DNA from: DATGPD01 sp041398565
GTDB lineage: Bacteria; Planctomycetota; UBA1135; UBA2386
NCBI GenBank assembly: GCA_041398565.1
Contig: JAWKUN010000005.1
Span: forward strand, 930,001-994,000
DNA: 64,000 nt
Direction: 5' to 3'
The position numbers were made by a program, and so were the translations under genes. Each line of letters begins with the position of its first letter. The stretch's first letter is position 1. Shown one piece after another: positions 53,133-61,025 of this stretch. The notes under the pieces are model-generated. The model was not told the DNA's origin. It was given only the letters and a program-made list of their open reading frames with translations, and searched no databases.

Positions 53133-53827
53133 CCGCCGACGTCCTGGTGCTGGCCCCGCATCCCGACGACGCGGAGATCGCCTGCGGCGGCACGATCCTG
53201 TTGCTCACCCGGCAGGGCAAGCGCGTGGTGGTGGTTGACCTCACCCGCGGCGAGAAGGGCTCGCGCGGCGACGCCGCCACCCGGGCGCGCGAGGCCGAGG
53301 CAGCCGCGAAGGCACTGGGGCTGCACGCCCGCGAGAACCTGGGGCTCCCCGACACCGAGCTCCGCGACGACGCACAAGCGCTGGCGGCGGTGCTCGGCGC
53401 CATCCGCCGGCATCGCCCGAGCCTGCTGTTCGCACCGCACGCGCAGGATCCGCATCCCGATCATGGAGCCGCGCACACGATCTGCCGGCGCGCCTGGTTC
53501 CACGCCGGCCTGACGAACGTGCTCCCCGAGGCAGGCCCACCGCACCGGCCGGCGCGGGTGCTCTGGTATCCGGGCAACGACTTGGTCGCGCCGTCGGTCG
53601 TCGTCGACATCGGCGGCGTCCTCGAGGACAAGATGGCGGCGGTACGCTGCTTCGCCAGCCAGGTGTCGGGGGTCGATCGAGCGCACTTCGTGCACCGCCT
53701 CGACCCGCTCGAGCGCGTGCGCCTGCGCGATCAGTACTACGGCTCGCGGGTCGGCGTGCGTGCCGGCGAGGGCTTCGTCGCCGAGGCGGGCGCGCTGCTG
53801 CGCGACCCGGCGGCGTTGCTCGATTGA
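53129..53827 (+). CDS. bshB1: Bacillithiol biosynthesis deacetylase BshB1
   Basis: A 232-residue PIG-L/LmbE zinc deacetylase that removes the acetyl group from GlcNAc-malate. The metal site is VLAPHPDDAEIACGG with the distal ligand region PHAQDPHPDHGAAH; RGEKGSRGD and the NLGLPDTELRDD stretch are also BshB1-like. GTG 53129 overlaps the bshC stop. The direct bshC-bshB1 coupling argues for BshB1 rather than a general PIG-L protein. A TTG at 53824 overlaps its own stop and could start the next gene. Confidence 0.9.
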   Translation: MTADVLVLAPHPDDAEIACGGTILLLTRQGKRVVVVDLTRGEKGSRGDAATRAREAEAAAKALGLHARENLGLPDTELRDDAQALAAVLGAIRRHRPSLLFAPHAQDPHPDHGAAHTICRRAWFHAGLTNVLPEAGPPHRPARVLWYPGNDLVAPSVVVDIGGVLEDKMAAVRCFASQVSGVDRAHFVHRLDPLERVRLRDQYYGSRVGVRAGEGFVAEAGALLRDPAALLD

Positions 53828-53910
53828 CCGCTGGCATCGCCACCGACCCGAACCGTGCGCAGCCGCGACCCGCTTGCGGTCGCCCCAGCGCCGGGGACGA
53901 TCGTGTCATC

Positions 53911-54303
53911 GTGCCCCGCTTCCTCGCGCTCGAGCCCCGTCTCCACGTCCACGACCTCGCCCGCGCCGTCGCCTTCTACCGCGACAGCCTCGGCTTCCGG
54001 GTCACCACGCTCTTTCCGGAACACCAGCCGGTGTTCGCCATGATGGCGCGCGATGGGACTTGCATCCAACTGGGGGGACCGGCGGGACGACGTGCGCAAG
54101 GCGACCCGTCGACCTGCACGCTCTACTTCGACGTCGCCGACGTCGTGGAGCTGCACCGACACCTCGCGGCCCTCGGCCCCATCGAGTGGGGCCCGGAGGT
54201 GTTCTTCTACGGACGGCGTGAGTTCGCCGTCCGCGATCCCGACGGCAACCTTCTCGTGTTCTCCGAGGTCACGACCGATCCGCCGACCTGCCGCGAAGGC
54301 TGA
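53911..54303 (+). CDS. VOC/glyoxalase-fold protein
   Basis: A 130-residue vicinal-oxygen-chelate protein. The beta-alpha-beta-beta-beta module is seen in LEPRLHVHDLARAVAFYRDS, LGFRVTTLFPEHQP and FAVRDPDGNLLVFSEV. His and Glu metal ligands are plausible but the substrate is unknown; its place right after bshB1 suggests a thiol-dependent detoxification enzyme, perhaps bacillithiol-linked. GTG 53911 matches the domain start; the TTG at 53824, overlapping the bshB1 stop, would add 29 residues of low-complexity sequence. Confidence 0.78.
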   Translation: MPRFLALEPRLHVHDLARAVAFYRDSLGFRVTTLFPEHQPVFAMMARDGTCIQLGGPAGRRAQGDPSTCTLYFDVADVVELHRHLAALGPIEWGPEVFFYGRREFAVRDPDGNLLVFSEVTTDPPTCREG

Positions 54304-54319
54304 GGCACGGCGCGCGGCG

Positions 54320-54357
54320 GCTCGGCGTTGCATGACTGGGCCACGCAACGGCCGAGC
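54320..54357. terminator. Bidirectional hairpin between convergent genes
   Basis: GCTCGGCGTTGC (54320-54331) pairs with GCAACGGCCGAGC (54345-54357) apart from one bulged C, giving a 12-bp stem in the 59-base gap between the converging VOC and DUF2911 genes. Further CG pairs could extend it. No T-tract is seen on either side; a bidirectional terminator is the likely role. Confidence 0.55.
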
Positions 54358-54362
54358 GCGCG

Positions 54363-55031
54363 TCAGTCCTTCTTGACCGCTTCGGGCAGCTTCTTGACCG
54401 CTTCGACCGCCTCGGTCTTGGCCTTCTCGATCACCTTGCCAGCGGCGTCCTGGACGCTGCCGGTGCCGGTCTTCATCTCCAGCGGCGCGGAGAAGGTGTG
54501 CGTACCCCAGGTGACCTGGAGCTGGAGCGCGGCGGGATCTTCGCCCTCGATGCCGATCGAGAGGTTGCTCACCGACGTCTTGCTGGTGCCGTGCTTCAGC
54601 GCGCAGGTGTAGGTGGGCTTCCACTCGGCCGAGTTGAAGGGCGTCCACGCCTTGCTGTCGGCGGTCTTGGCGTCGATGACCAGCAGGTGGAACTCGCCCT
54701 TCTCGTCGCAGTGCGCGCCGAGGTAGTAGGCGCCGGCCGGGATGTTCGTGCCGGAGATCGACAGGGACGAGCTCGTGTTCAAGGTCGTCCAGAAGTTCTT
54801 GCCGAGGCGGAAGGACTTGCCCTTCGCCTGCTCCACCATGCCGTCGTACTCCGACTTCCAGGTGGGCGACCCGTACTGGATGCAGACGCTGCCGAGCATC
54901 TTGTAGCCCTGAGCCTCGTCGAGGAGGAACTTGGTGCTGGCCTTGCGATCTTCGCCGTTGCCGCCGAACAGCTTGCCTTGGGCGGGAACGAGAGCGGAGA
55001 GAACGATGGTCGCGAGAGCAAAACGGATCAC
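54363..55031 (-). CDS. Secreted DUF2911 protein
   Basis: A 222-residue exported protein starting at GTG 55031, with an AAAGGA ribosome site about eight bases before it and signal peptide MIRFALATIVLSALVPAQG. The mature part has VCIQYGSPTWKSEYD, LGKNFWTTLNTSSSLSI, IPAGAYYLGAHCDEKGEFHL and LQVTWGTHTFSAPLEM, which follow the DUF2911 beta-sandwich pattern. A Lys/Glu-rich tail follows (KKLPEAVKKD). No function is known for the family; it is common in Bacteroidetes and planctomycete genomes. It is divergent from parA. Confidence 0.85.
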   Translation of the reverse strand: MIRFALATIVLSALVPAQGKLFGGNGEDRKASTKFLLDEAQGYKMLGSVCIQYGSPTWKSEYDGMVEQAKGKSFRLGKNFWTTLNTSSSLSISGTNIPAGAYYLGAHCDEKGEFHLLVIDAKTADSKAWTPFNSAEWKPTYTCALKHGTSKTSVSNLSIGIEGEDPAALQLQVTWGTHTFSAPLEMKTGTGSVQDAAGKVIEKAKTEAVEAVKKLPEAVKKD

Positions 55032-55501
55032 GAGGTTGTCCTTTTGAGGGTTGAGGTGGGCCTGGGCCCGAGCGGAGGTGCACCCGGTAGGTCTCCGGGG
55101 GCGGTGGACAAGCCCCGGGTGCACTCGATCCGGTGGCGGCAATCCGCAACCGAGCATCGAATTGCATCTACGGTGGCGAGCGCCGCTCGGGCCAGGGAAT
55201 GCCGCCCGCCGGCTCCTCGCCGCCGGCGGCGAGGAGCGCCAACTGCCGCCGCTACGGCGCGATCGCGCGTGCTCGCTGCGCGTTCATGAAGAGTCCGCGC
55301 TAGGGAACGACCCGGTCGGACCGTAGAGTGCCGGCGGCGGCAGGCTCCAGGCCTCGGGCTCAGCGAGCCGGTCTTCTCGGACGACTCGACGTTCGGGCCG
55401 CGGACCGAGCCGCCGGCTGCGCCGCGGCGTCCTACTCGCTGCGCCGCAGTGGGCGACACGGTCATGCGCCGACACGGTCTTGTGTAGGGAGGGCGGTTGT
55501 G
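55032..55501. other. Divergent regulatory region upstream of parA
   Basis: 470 bases without a gene between the DUF2911 start and parA. It holds a 26-bp perfect palindrome (55212-55237), a repeated GCTGCGCCGC at 55416 and 55438, and a repeated CGACACGGTC at 55454 and 55470 just before the parA ribosome site (GGGAGG). Together they look like regulatory or centromere-type DNA. Confidence 0.45.
55212..55237. promoter_or_regulatory. 26-bp perfect palindrome
   Basis: GCTCCTCGCCGCC is followed directly by its exact reverse complement GGCGGCGAGGAGC. With no loop it is more likely a protein-binding site in DNA than an RNA hairpin. It does not resemble the consensus parS site (TGTTTCACGTGAAACA). Confidence 0.5.
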
Positions 55502-56395
<894 letters not shown>

Positions 56396-56578
56396 GCTGC
56401 AAGTGCCGCGGATCCTCGCGCCACGCGCGGATTCGGCGATGCCGTTCCGCTTGACATCGCGCCCAACTCGCTTGTTTCCAGCGGCACTGGAAGCCCCAGC
56501 AACAAAGTGGCCGGGGGCCCTTCTGGTCGGCGCGAAGCGCCGACCGCAACCAAGCCTTTGGTTGCGGCCCCGGACGCG
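56396..56578 (-). repeat. Structured intergenic element E4
   Basis: 183-bp copy beginning one base after the parA stop codon. It contains the small hairpin TTCCAG/CTGGAA (56476-56492), the GTCGGCGC/GCGCCGAC hairpin and the GCAACCAA/TTGGTTGC hairpin. It differs from E5 at only a few positions; one change (GGAC for GGCC) weakens its outer stem. Confidence 0.85.
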
Positions 56579-56582
56579 ACGG

Positions 56583-56765
56583 GCTGCAAGTGCCGCGGAT
56601 CCTCGCGCCACGCGCGGATTCGGCGATGCCGTTCCGCTTGACATCGCGCCCAACTCGCTTGTTTCCAGCGGCACTGGAAGCCCCAGCAACAAAGTGGCCG
56701 GGGCCCCTTCTGGTCGGCGCGAAGCGCCGACTGCAACCAAGCCTTTGGTTGCGGCCCCGGCCGCG
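56583..56765 (-). repeat. Structured intergenic element E5
   Basis: Second tandem copy, 187 bases after E4. Outer arms GGCCGGGGCC (56696-56705) and GGCCCCGGCC (56753-56762) are perfectly complementary; they enclose GTCGGCGC-GAA-GCGCCGAC (56713-56731) and GCAACCAA-GCCT-TTGGTTGC (56733-56752). A third hairpin, TTCCAG/CTGGAA, lies at 56663-56679. Confidence 0.85.
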
Positions 56766-56833
56766 ACGCGCGCCTGGCGAGGAATCGAGTCGAGATGCGC
56801 CTGGCGCGCGGGTGCGCGCGGCGACGAACCGGG

Positions 56834-58345
56834 TCACCGGCCGCCGATGCAGCGCGCGTAGCGGTAATAGGCCTGCAGCGCCAGAGTCAGGATGGCCGTC
56901 GAGTAGACCCGCCCCCCGTCGGCGCCCCACGCATCCACCGGATCCCACGAGCCGGCCGCGTTGCCCTCGCGGCACTGCCGCTCGATCACCGCCTTGGTGA
57001 GTGCGTTCGACCAGTGTGACCAGTGCGGCTCGCCCACCTGGTACACGGCGTACGAGCCGTAGTACCAGGCGTAGAAGTCCAACGACGATCCGCGGGCACC
57101 GACTTCCCACGCGGGCTTCCGGCGCATCAACACCGCCAGCTGCTTCTGCAGCCGAGGGTCGGTGCGTGCGTCGTGGCCGAGCAGGACCTTGCAGAACAAG
57201 CCGACGCCGGTCATCGCTTCGTTGCGGTCGACGGGGAACGCCGCCTCGTGCTCGCCGACGTGCCGCGACGACGGTCCACCGCGTTGGACGTAGCCCACAC
57301 GACCCTGCGCGTCCGTCATCTGGTCGAGGTAGACGTCGACGTCGGCCAGCGCGCGGCCATCGACCGCGAGGCCGAACTCGTGCGCAGACACCAGGGCCAT
57401 CAACGCCCAGCCGGTGATCGAGACGTCGTTGTCGCCCGAGCGCGGCTGGTAGCGCCAGGCTCCGTACGGGTTGCGGGCGGCGCTCAGGAAGTCGACCGCT
57501 CGCTGCGCGCACGGCCGCAGTGACCGGTAGCGCGACAACCCGTGCGCCTCGCACAGCGCCAGAGTGGCGATGGCGTGGTCGTACATGAAGTGCTGGGACG
57601 CCTGGCCGCCGAGGCAGCCCGTGTCGTGATCCTGCTGCTCGCGCAACCACTCGACGCCGCGCTTGACGACGTCGCGGTCGCGGCCGCCGCGCAGGGTGTT
57701 GCCATCACCGAGAAACGCCAGCAAGGCGAGCCCGGTGACCCCGACGTCGTGCAGGGGGTCGCCAGCACCGTCGCAAGCGGTGCCCGCCAGGTCGTGCTTC
57801 ATGAAGTCGTCGCAGTCCCAGCGGCCATCCGCGTCCTGATGGTCGCGCAACCAGCGCAAGCCGGCCTCGACGTTGGCTTGACCCGGAAACGCACCGCGTC
57901 TGCCCTTGCCGAGCCCGCGACTGCCGTAGCGCGCCGGTGTTCCCCCGCCGAGGCCGACGTTGGTGGCCAGGGCCAAGTCGACGGGGGCGAAGTCGACGGT
58001 CTCGTCGAAGGAGGCTGCGGGCGACTCGGCGACGGCCGTCGGTTGCTCGCTCGGCTCGGCGGCGAAGATCAGCTCCTCGGGGTCGATCGGCTCCGGCTCG
58101 ACCTGCTCGCTCGGCGGCGGGACCTCGACGAACTCGGCCGGCGCCTCCGGCAGCACGACGGTAGCGACCACCGCCTCGGCCGAGGGGGAGGCTGCCGGTA
58201 TCAGCCAGAGCAACGCGATGACCAAGCCGTGCAGCACGACCGACAGCAACACCCATGGCGCGTGATGCAGTTGCTCGGCCATGATCGCCTGGAAGGAGTC
58301 GCGATCGGTACGGACCGTGGGCAGGGAAGGACAGGGTGAGTTCAT
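56834..58345 (-). CDS. TonB-like membrane anchor with prenyltransferase/squalene-oxidase repeat domain
   Basis: A 503-residue protein. Residues about 40-60 form a membrane helix (WVLLSVVLHGLVIALLWLIP) followed by a Pro/Glu/Val-rich linker, as in TonB energy transducers. Residues 160-500 make an alpha/alpha toroid with repeated squalene-cyclase-like motifs (GLRWLRDHQDADGRWDCDDF, VEWLREQQDHDTGCLGG, FLSAARNPYGAWRYQP). DCDD occurs inside a QW-type repeat, so cyclase activity is unlikely. ATG 58345 gives MNSPCPSLPTVRTD. The protein is probably a periplasm-facing structural or binding module. It is divergent from bshA. Confidence 0.82.
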   Translation of the reverse strand: MNSPCPSLPTVRTDRDSFQAIMAEQLHHAPWVLLSVVLHGLVIALLWLIPAASPSAEAVVATVVLPEAPAEFVEVPPPSEQVEPEPIDPEELIFAAEPSEQPTAVAESPAASFDETVDFAPVDLALATNVGLGGGTPARYGSRGLGKGRRGAFPGQANVEAGLRWLRDHQDADGRWDCDDFMKHDLAGTACDGAGDPLHDVGVTGLALLAFLGDGNTLRGGRDRDVVKRGVEWLREQQDHDTGCLGGQASQHFMYDHAIATLALCEAHGLSRYRSLRPCAQRAVDFLSAARNPYGAWRYQPRSGDNDVSITGWALMALVSAHEFGLAVDGRALADVDVYLDQMTDAQGRVGYVQRGGPSSRHVGEHEAAFPVDRNEAMTGVGLFCKVLLGHDARTDPRLQKQLAVLMRRKPAWEVGARGSSLDFYAWYYGSYAVYQVGEPHWSHWSNALTKAVIERQCREGNAAGSWDPVDAWGADGGRVYSTAILTLALQAYYRYARCIGGR

Positions 58346-58421
58346 GTTCCGGCTCTCGCGGAAAGCACGCGGCAAGCGCGTGAGGGCTGTCCACGGGAAC
58401 GGCCACGAGCGCCGCCAGGTT

Positions 58422-58489
58422 CAGCCTCGCACGACGAGGCAGGGTGTCTCGCACACGGAGCCACGGGACTCAGCCTCACGCAACGAGGC
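58422..58489. promoter_or_regulatory. Paired hairpins upstream of bshA
   Basis: Two related inverted repeats, CAGCCTCGCACGACGAGGC (58422-58440) and CAGCCTCACGCAACGAGGC (58471-58489), occur in the same orientation 49 bases apart. They lie in the 224-base gap between the divergent toroid-protein gene and bshA. They look like a duplicated operator or two small leader hairpins. Confidence 0.45.
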
Positions 58490-58569
58490 GCGTCCCAGCG
58501 GCCGAGGTCGGCGTTCCTGGCGACCTTCCCGGTGACAGGAGCGAGCGGCCGCGCGGTTACTATCGGCCC

Positions 58570-59682
58570 ATGCACTTCAAGATCGGCATCGTGTGCTATC
58601 CGACGGTGGGTGGAAGCGGGGTGGTGGCCACCGAAATGGCCGTTCACCTCGCCAGCATCGGCCACGAAGTGCACCTGGTCAGCTACGGGCGGCCGTCGCG
58701 CCTGCGGGCCGGCATCCCCGGCTTGCGCTACCACGCCGTCGACGTGTCGGCCTACCCGCTGTTCCGCTTCCCCCCGTACGATCTGGCACTCGCGACGCGC
58801 ATGCTCGAAGTGCACGAGGAGGCTCAACTCGACCTCTTCCACGTGCACTACGCCATCCCGCACGCGATCAGCGCCTTCCTGGCCCGGTCGATGAGCCGAC
58901 AGCCCCTGCGCTTCGTCACGACGCTGCACGGCACGGACATCACCGTCGTCGGCGCCGATCGGGCCTACACCCGGCCGACCCGCTTCGCGCTCGAGCAGTC
59001 GGACGCGCTCACGGCGGTCAGCAAGTTCCTGGCCGACGAGACCGTGCTGACGTTCGGGATTCGACGGCCGATCGAGGTCGTGCCGAACTTCGTCGACGTG
59101 CAGCGCTACCGGCCAGGCACCAAGGGACGCTACTACGAGCGCGACGACGAGGAGAGGGTCATCGTGCACATGTCGAACTTCCGGCCGGTCAAGCGCGCCG
59201 CCGACGTGGTGCGGGCCTTCGCTGTGATAGCAACGCACGTGCCGGCACGCCTCGTGCTCGCCGGCGAGGGTCCCGACTTGGAGCACGCCTTGGCCGTGGC
59301 GACCGACCTCGGCTGCCGCTCGCGCATCGAGCACGCCGGCAACGTCAACGACGTCGTCGCCTTGCTCGCCGACGCCGACCTCTTCCTCCTGGCCTCGGAG
59401 ACCGAGAGCTTCGGGCTCGCGCTGCTCGAGGCGATGAGCTGCGGCGTACCGTGCGTCAGCACGCAGGTGGGTGGGGTGGCGGACACGCTGGGCGACACCG
59501 GAGCGATGGCGCCGCTCGGCGAGCCGCAGCAGCTCGGCAAGGCGGCGCTGCCCTTCCTGCAAGACCCCGAGCTCCATCGCGACCACAGTCGTCGCAGCCG
59601 TCAGCGCGCGGTCGAGGCGTTCTCGCAGGAGCGTGTCGTACCGCTCTACCTCGACGTGTACCGCAAGGCCCTCGAGCGTTGA
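58570..59682 (+). CDS. bshA: Bacillithiol biosynthesis glycosyltransferase BshA
   Basis: A 370-residue GT4 glycosyltransferase that joins GlcNAc from UDP-GlcNAc to L-malate. The start, KIGIVCYPTVGGSGVVATEM, is diagnostic for BshA. Other motifs are FVTTLHGTDITVVG, VSKFLADET, VVPNFVDVQRYRP, HMSNFRPVKRAADVVRAFAV and the donor-site SETESFGLALLEAMSCGVP (near residue 277). ATG 58570 is used. It completes the BshA-BshB1-BshC set in the window. Its stop overlaps the cysteine desulfurase TTG (TTGA), so the two are probably made together. Confidence 0.95.
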   Translation: MHFKIGIVCYPTVGGSGVVATEMAVHLASIGHEVHLVSYGRPSRLRAGIPGLRYHAVDVSAYPLFRFPPYDLALATRMLEVHEEAQLDLFHVHYAIPHAISAFLARSMSRQPLRFVTTLHGTDITVVGADRAYTRPTRFALEQSDALTAVSKFLADETVLTFGIRRPIEVVPNFVDVQRYRPGTKGRYYERDDEERVIVHMSNFRPVKRAADVVRAFAVIATHVPARLVLAGEGPDLEHALAVATDLGCRSRIEHAGNVNDVVALLADADLFLLASETESFGLALLEAMSCGVPCVSTQVGGVADTLGDTGAMAPLGEPQQLGKAALPFLQDPELHRDHSRRSRQRAVEAFSQERVVPLYLDVYRKALER

Positions 59683-60800
59683 TCCGCGTCTACCTCGACC
59701 ACAACGCTACCTCGCCGATGGACCGACGTGTGCTGGCACGCTTGGTCGCGGCCGAACGCACGTTCCTGGCCAACCCGAGCAGCCTCCACACGGCCGGGCG
59801 GCGCGCCCAGGGCGTGGTCGAGCAAGCGCGGCAGCTCATCGCCACGCACCTCACGGTCGAGCCGGAGTCGGTGGTCTTCGTCTCGGGTGGGACCGAAGCC
59901 AACAACCTGGCGGTGCTCGGGATCGGTGCCGCCGAACGCGGAGTCGCTGCGAGCGTCGCCGAGCATCCGTCCGTGCTCGAGGCGGCCCGCTCGCGCGGGT
60001 GGCTCGCGCTGCCCGTGGATCGGGACGGTCGACCAGGCTTCCGCGCCACCGGATGGACAGCCGACAACGCCGCACCCGCGGTCGTGTGCGCGGTGTACGG
60101 CCAGAGCGAAGTCGGCACCCTCAGCGACTTGGCCGCGGCGCGACGTTTTGCCAACACCGTCGGTGCCGTCCTGCACGTCGACGCTACCCAAGCTCTCGGG
60201 CGCGTCGACTTGGCACCTGCCATCGCTGCGGCGGACTCGATCGCGCTGTCGTTGCACAAGGCCGGCGGCCCGCGCGGGATCGGCATCCTCGTCGCGCGCG
60301 GCAAGGCCTCGCCGTTGCGTCCGCTCACGCACGGCGGCGGGCAGGAAGGTGGTCGGCGTGCCGGCAGTGTCAGCCCCGCCCTTGCCAGTGCAGCCGCAGC
60401 GACGATCCGGTTCGCCGTGACCGAACGAAACCTGCGAAGCGAGGCCATGCGCACGGCGCGCGACGCGTTCTGGGAGATCGCGTCGACGTTGCCCGGCGTG
60501 GTGAAGGTCACACCGGACGAAGATGTGCTTCCGAACACGCTGATGATCGCCTTCACGCGCGTCGTCGATGCGCGTACGCTCCTGCCTGCGCTCGATCTCG
60601 TTGGCGTGGACGCGTCGCAGGGGTCCGCCTGTTCGTCCGGCTCGCCCCAGCCTCCGCCCGTCCTCGCCGCGATGGGACTCGACGAAGCAAGCGCTCGACG
60701 CTGTGTCCGCTTCAGCTTCGCGCACACCACCATGCGCGATGCAGCGCAACTGGGAGCGCGTCGCGTCGTCGAGGTTCACGCACGGCTCGTCCGAGCGTGA
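59679..60800 (+). CDS. NifS/IscS-family cysteine desulfurase
   Basis: A 373-residue PLP enzyme that removes sulfur from cysteine. It starts MIRVYLDHNATSPMD, with the PLP Lys194 in LSLHKAGGPRGIG, the VHVDATQALGRV-type motif LHVDATQALGRVD, and the persulfide Cys318 in ASQGSACSSGSPQ. The short loop after Cys suggests the NifS/IscS group I type. TTG 59679 overlaps the bshA stop by four bases. Coupling to bshA links cysteine sulfur handling to bacillithiol synthesis. dnaA follows after about 220 bases. Confidence 0.93.
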   Translation: MIRVYLDHNATSPMDRRVLARLVAAERTFLANPSSLHTAGRRAQGVVEQARQLIATHLTVEPESVVFVSGGTEANNLAVLGIGAAERGVAASVAEHPSVLEAARSRGWLALPVDRDGRPGFRATGWTADNAAPAVVCAVYGQSEVGTLSDLAAARRFANTVGAVLHVDATQALGRVDLAPAIAAADSIALSLHKAGGPRGIGILVARGKASPLRPLTHGGGQEGGRRAGSVSPALASAAAATIRFAVTERNLRSEAMRTARDAFWEIASTLPGVVKVTPDEDVLPNTLMIAFTRVVDARTLLPALDLVGVDASQGSACSSGSPQPPPVLAAMGLDEASARRCVRFSFAHTTMRDAAQLGARRVVEVHARLVRA

Positions 60801-60805
60801 ACACG

Positions 60806-60986
60806 TGTCGTCACGACATCGTCGCACGTGAGCAACGACGTGGCATGAACTTGCGCGAGCACACGCAGTCGACACACGCTTCGCACCTAGGGAAGGTCAC
60901 GAAGTTCCCACGATGTCGGCGTTGCAACCGATGATGAAGGTGGTATGTAGGCCTGCGCTTCGGTGCTCGCCTCGCCAAGCGAGCAC
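60806..60986. promoter_or_regulatory. Inverted repeats upstream of dnaA
   Basis: Near the desulfurase stop, TGTCGTCACGACA (60806-60818) is an inverted repeat around one base. Closer to dnaA, GTGCTCGC (60963-60970) pairs with GCGAGCAC (60979-60986), an 8-bp stem with an 8-base loop ending 39 bases before the dnaA ATG. It may be a leader hairpin or operator controlling dnaA. Confidence 0.45.
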
Positions 60987-61025
60987 TCGTCCTCGTCTTC
61001 CAGTCCCATTGCGAAGAGCCGGGTC

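Noticed and set aside
57780..57850. DCDD in the toroid protein, like the DxDD acid of class II cyclases
   Set aside because: It sits inside a QW-type surface repeat (GRWDCDDF), not in the catalytic position, and the rest of a cyclase active site is not seen.
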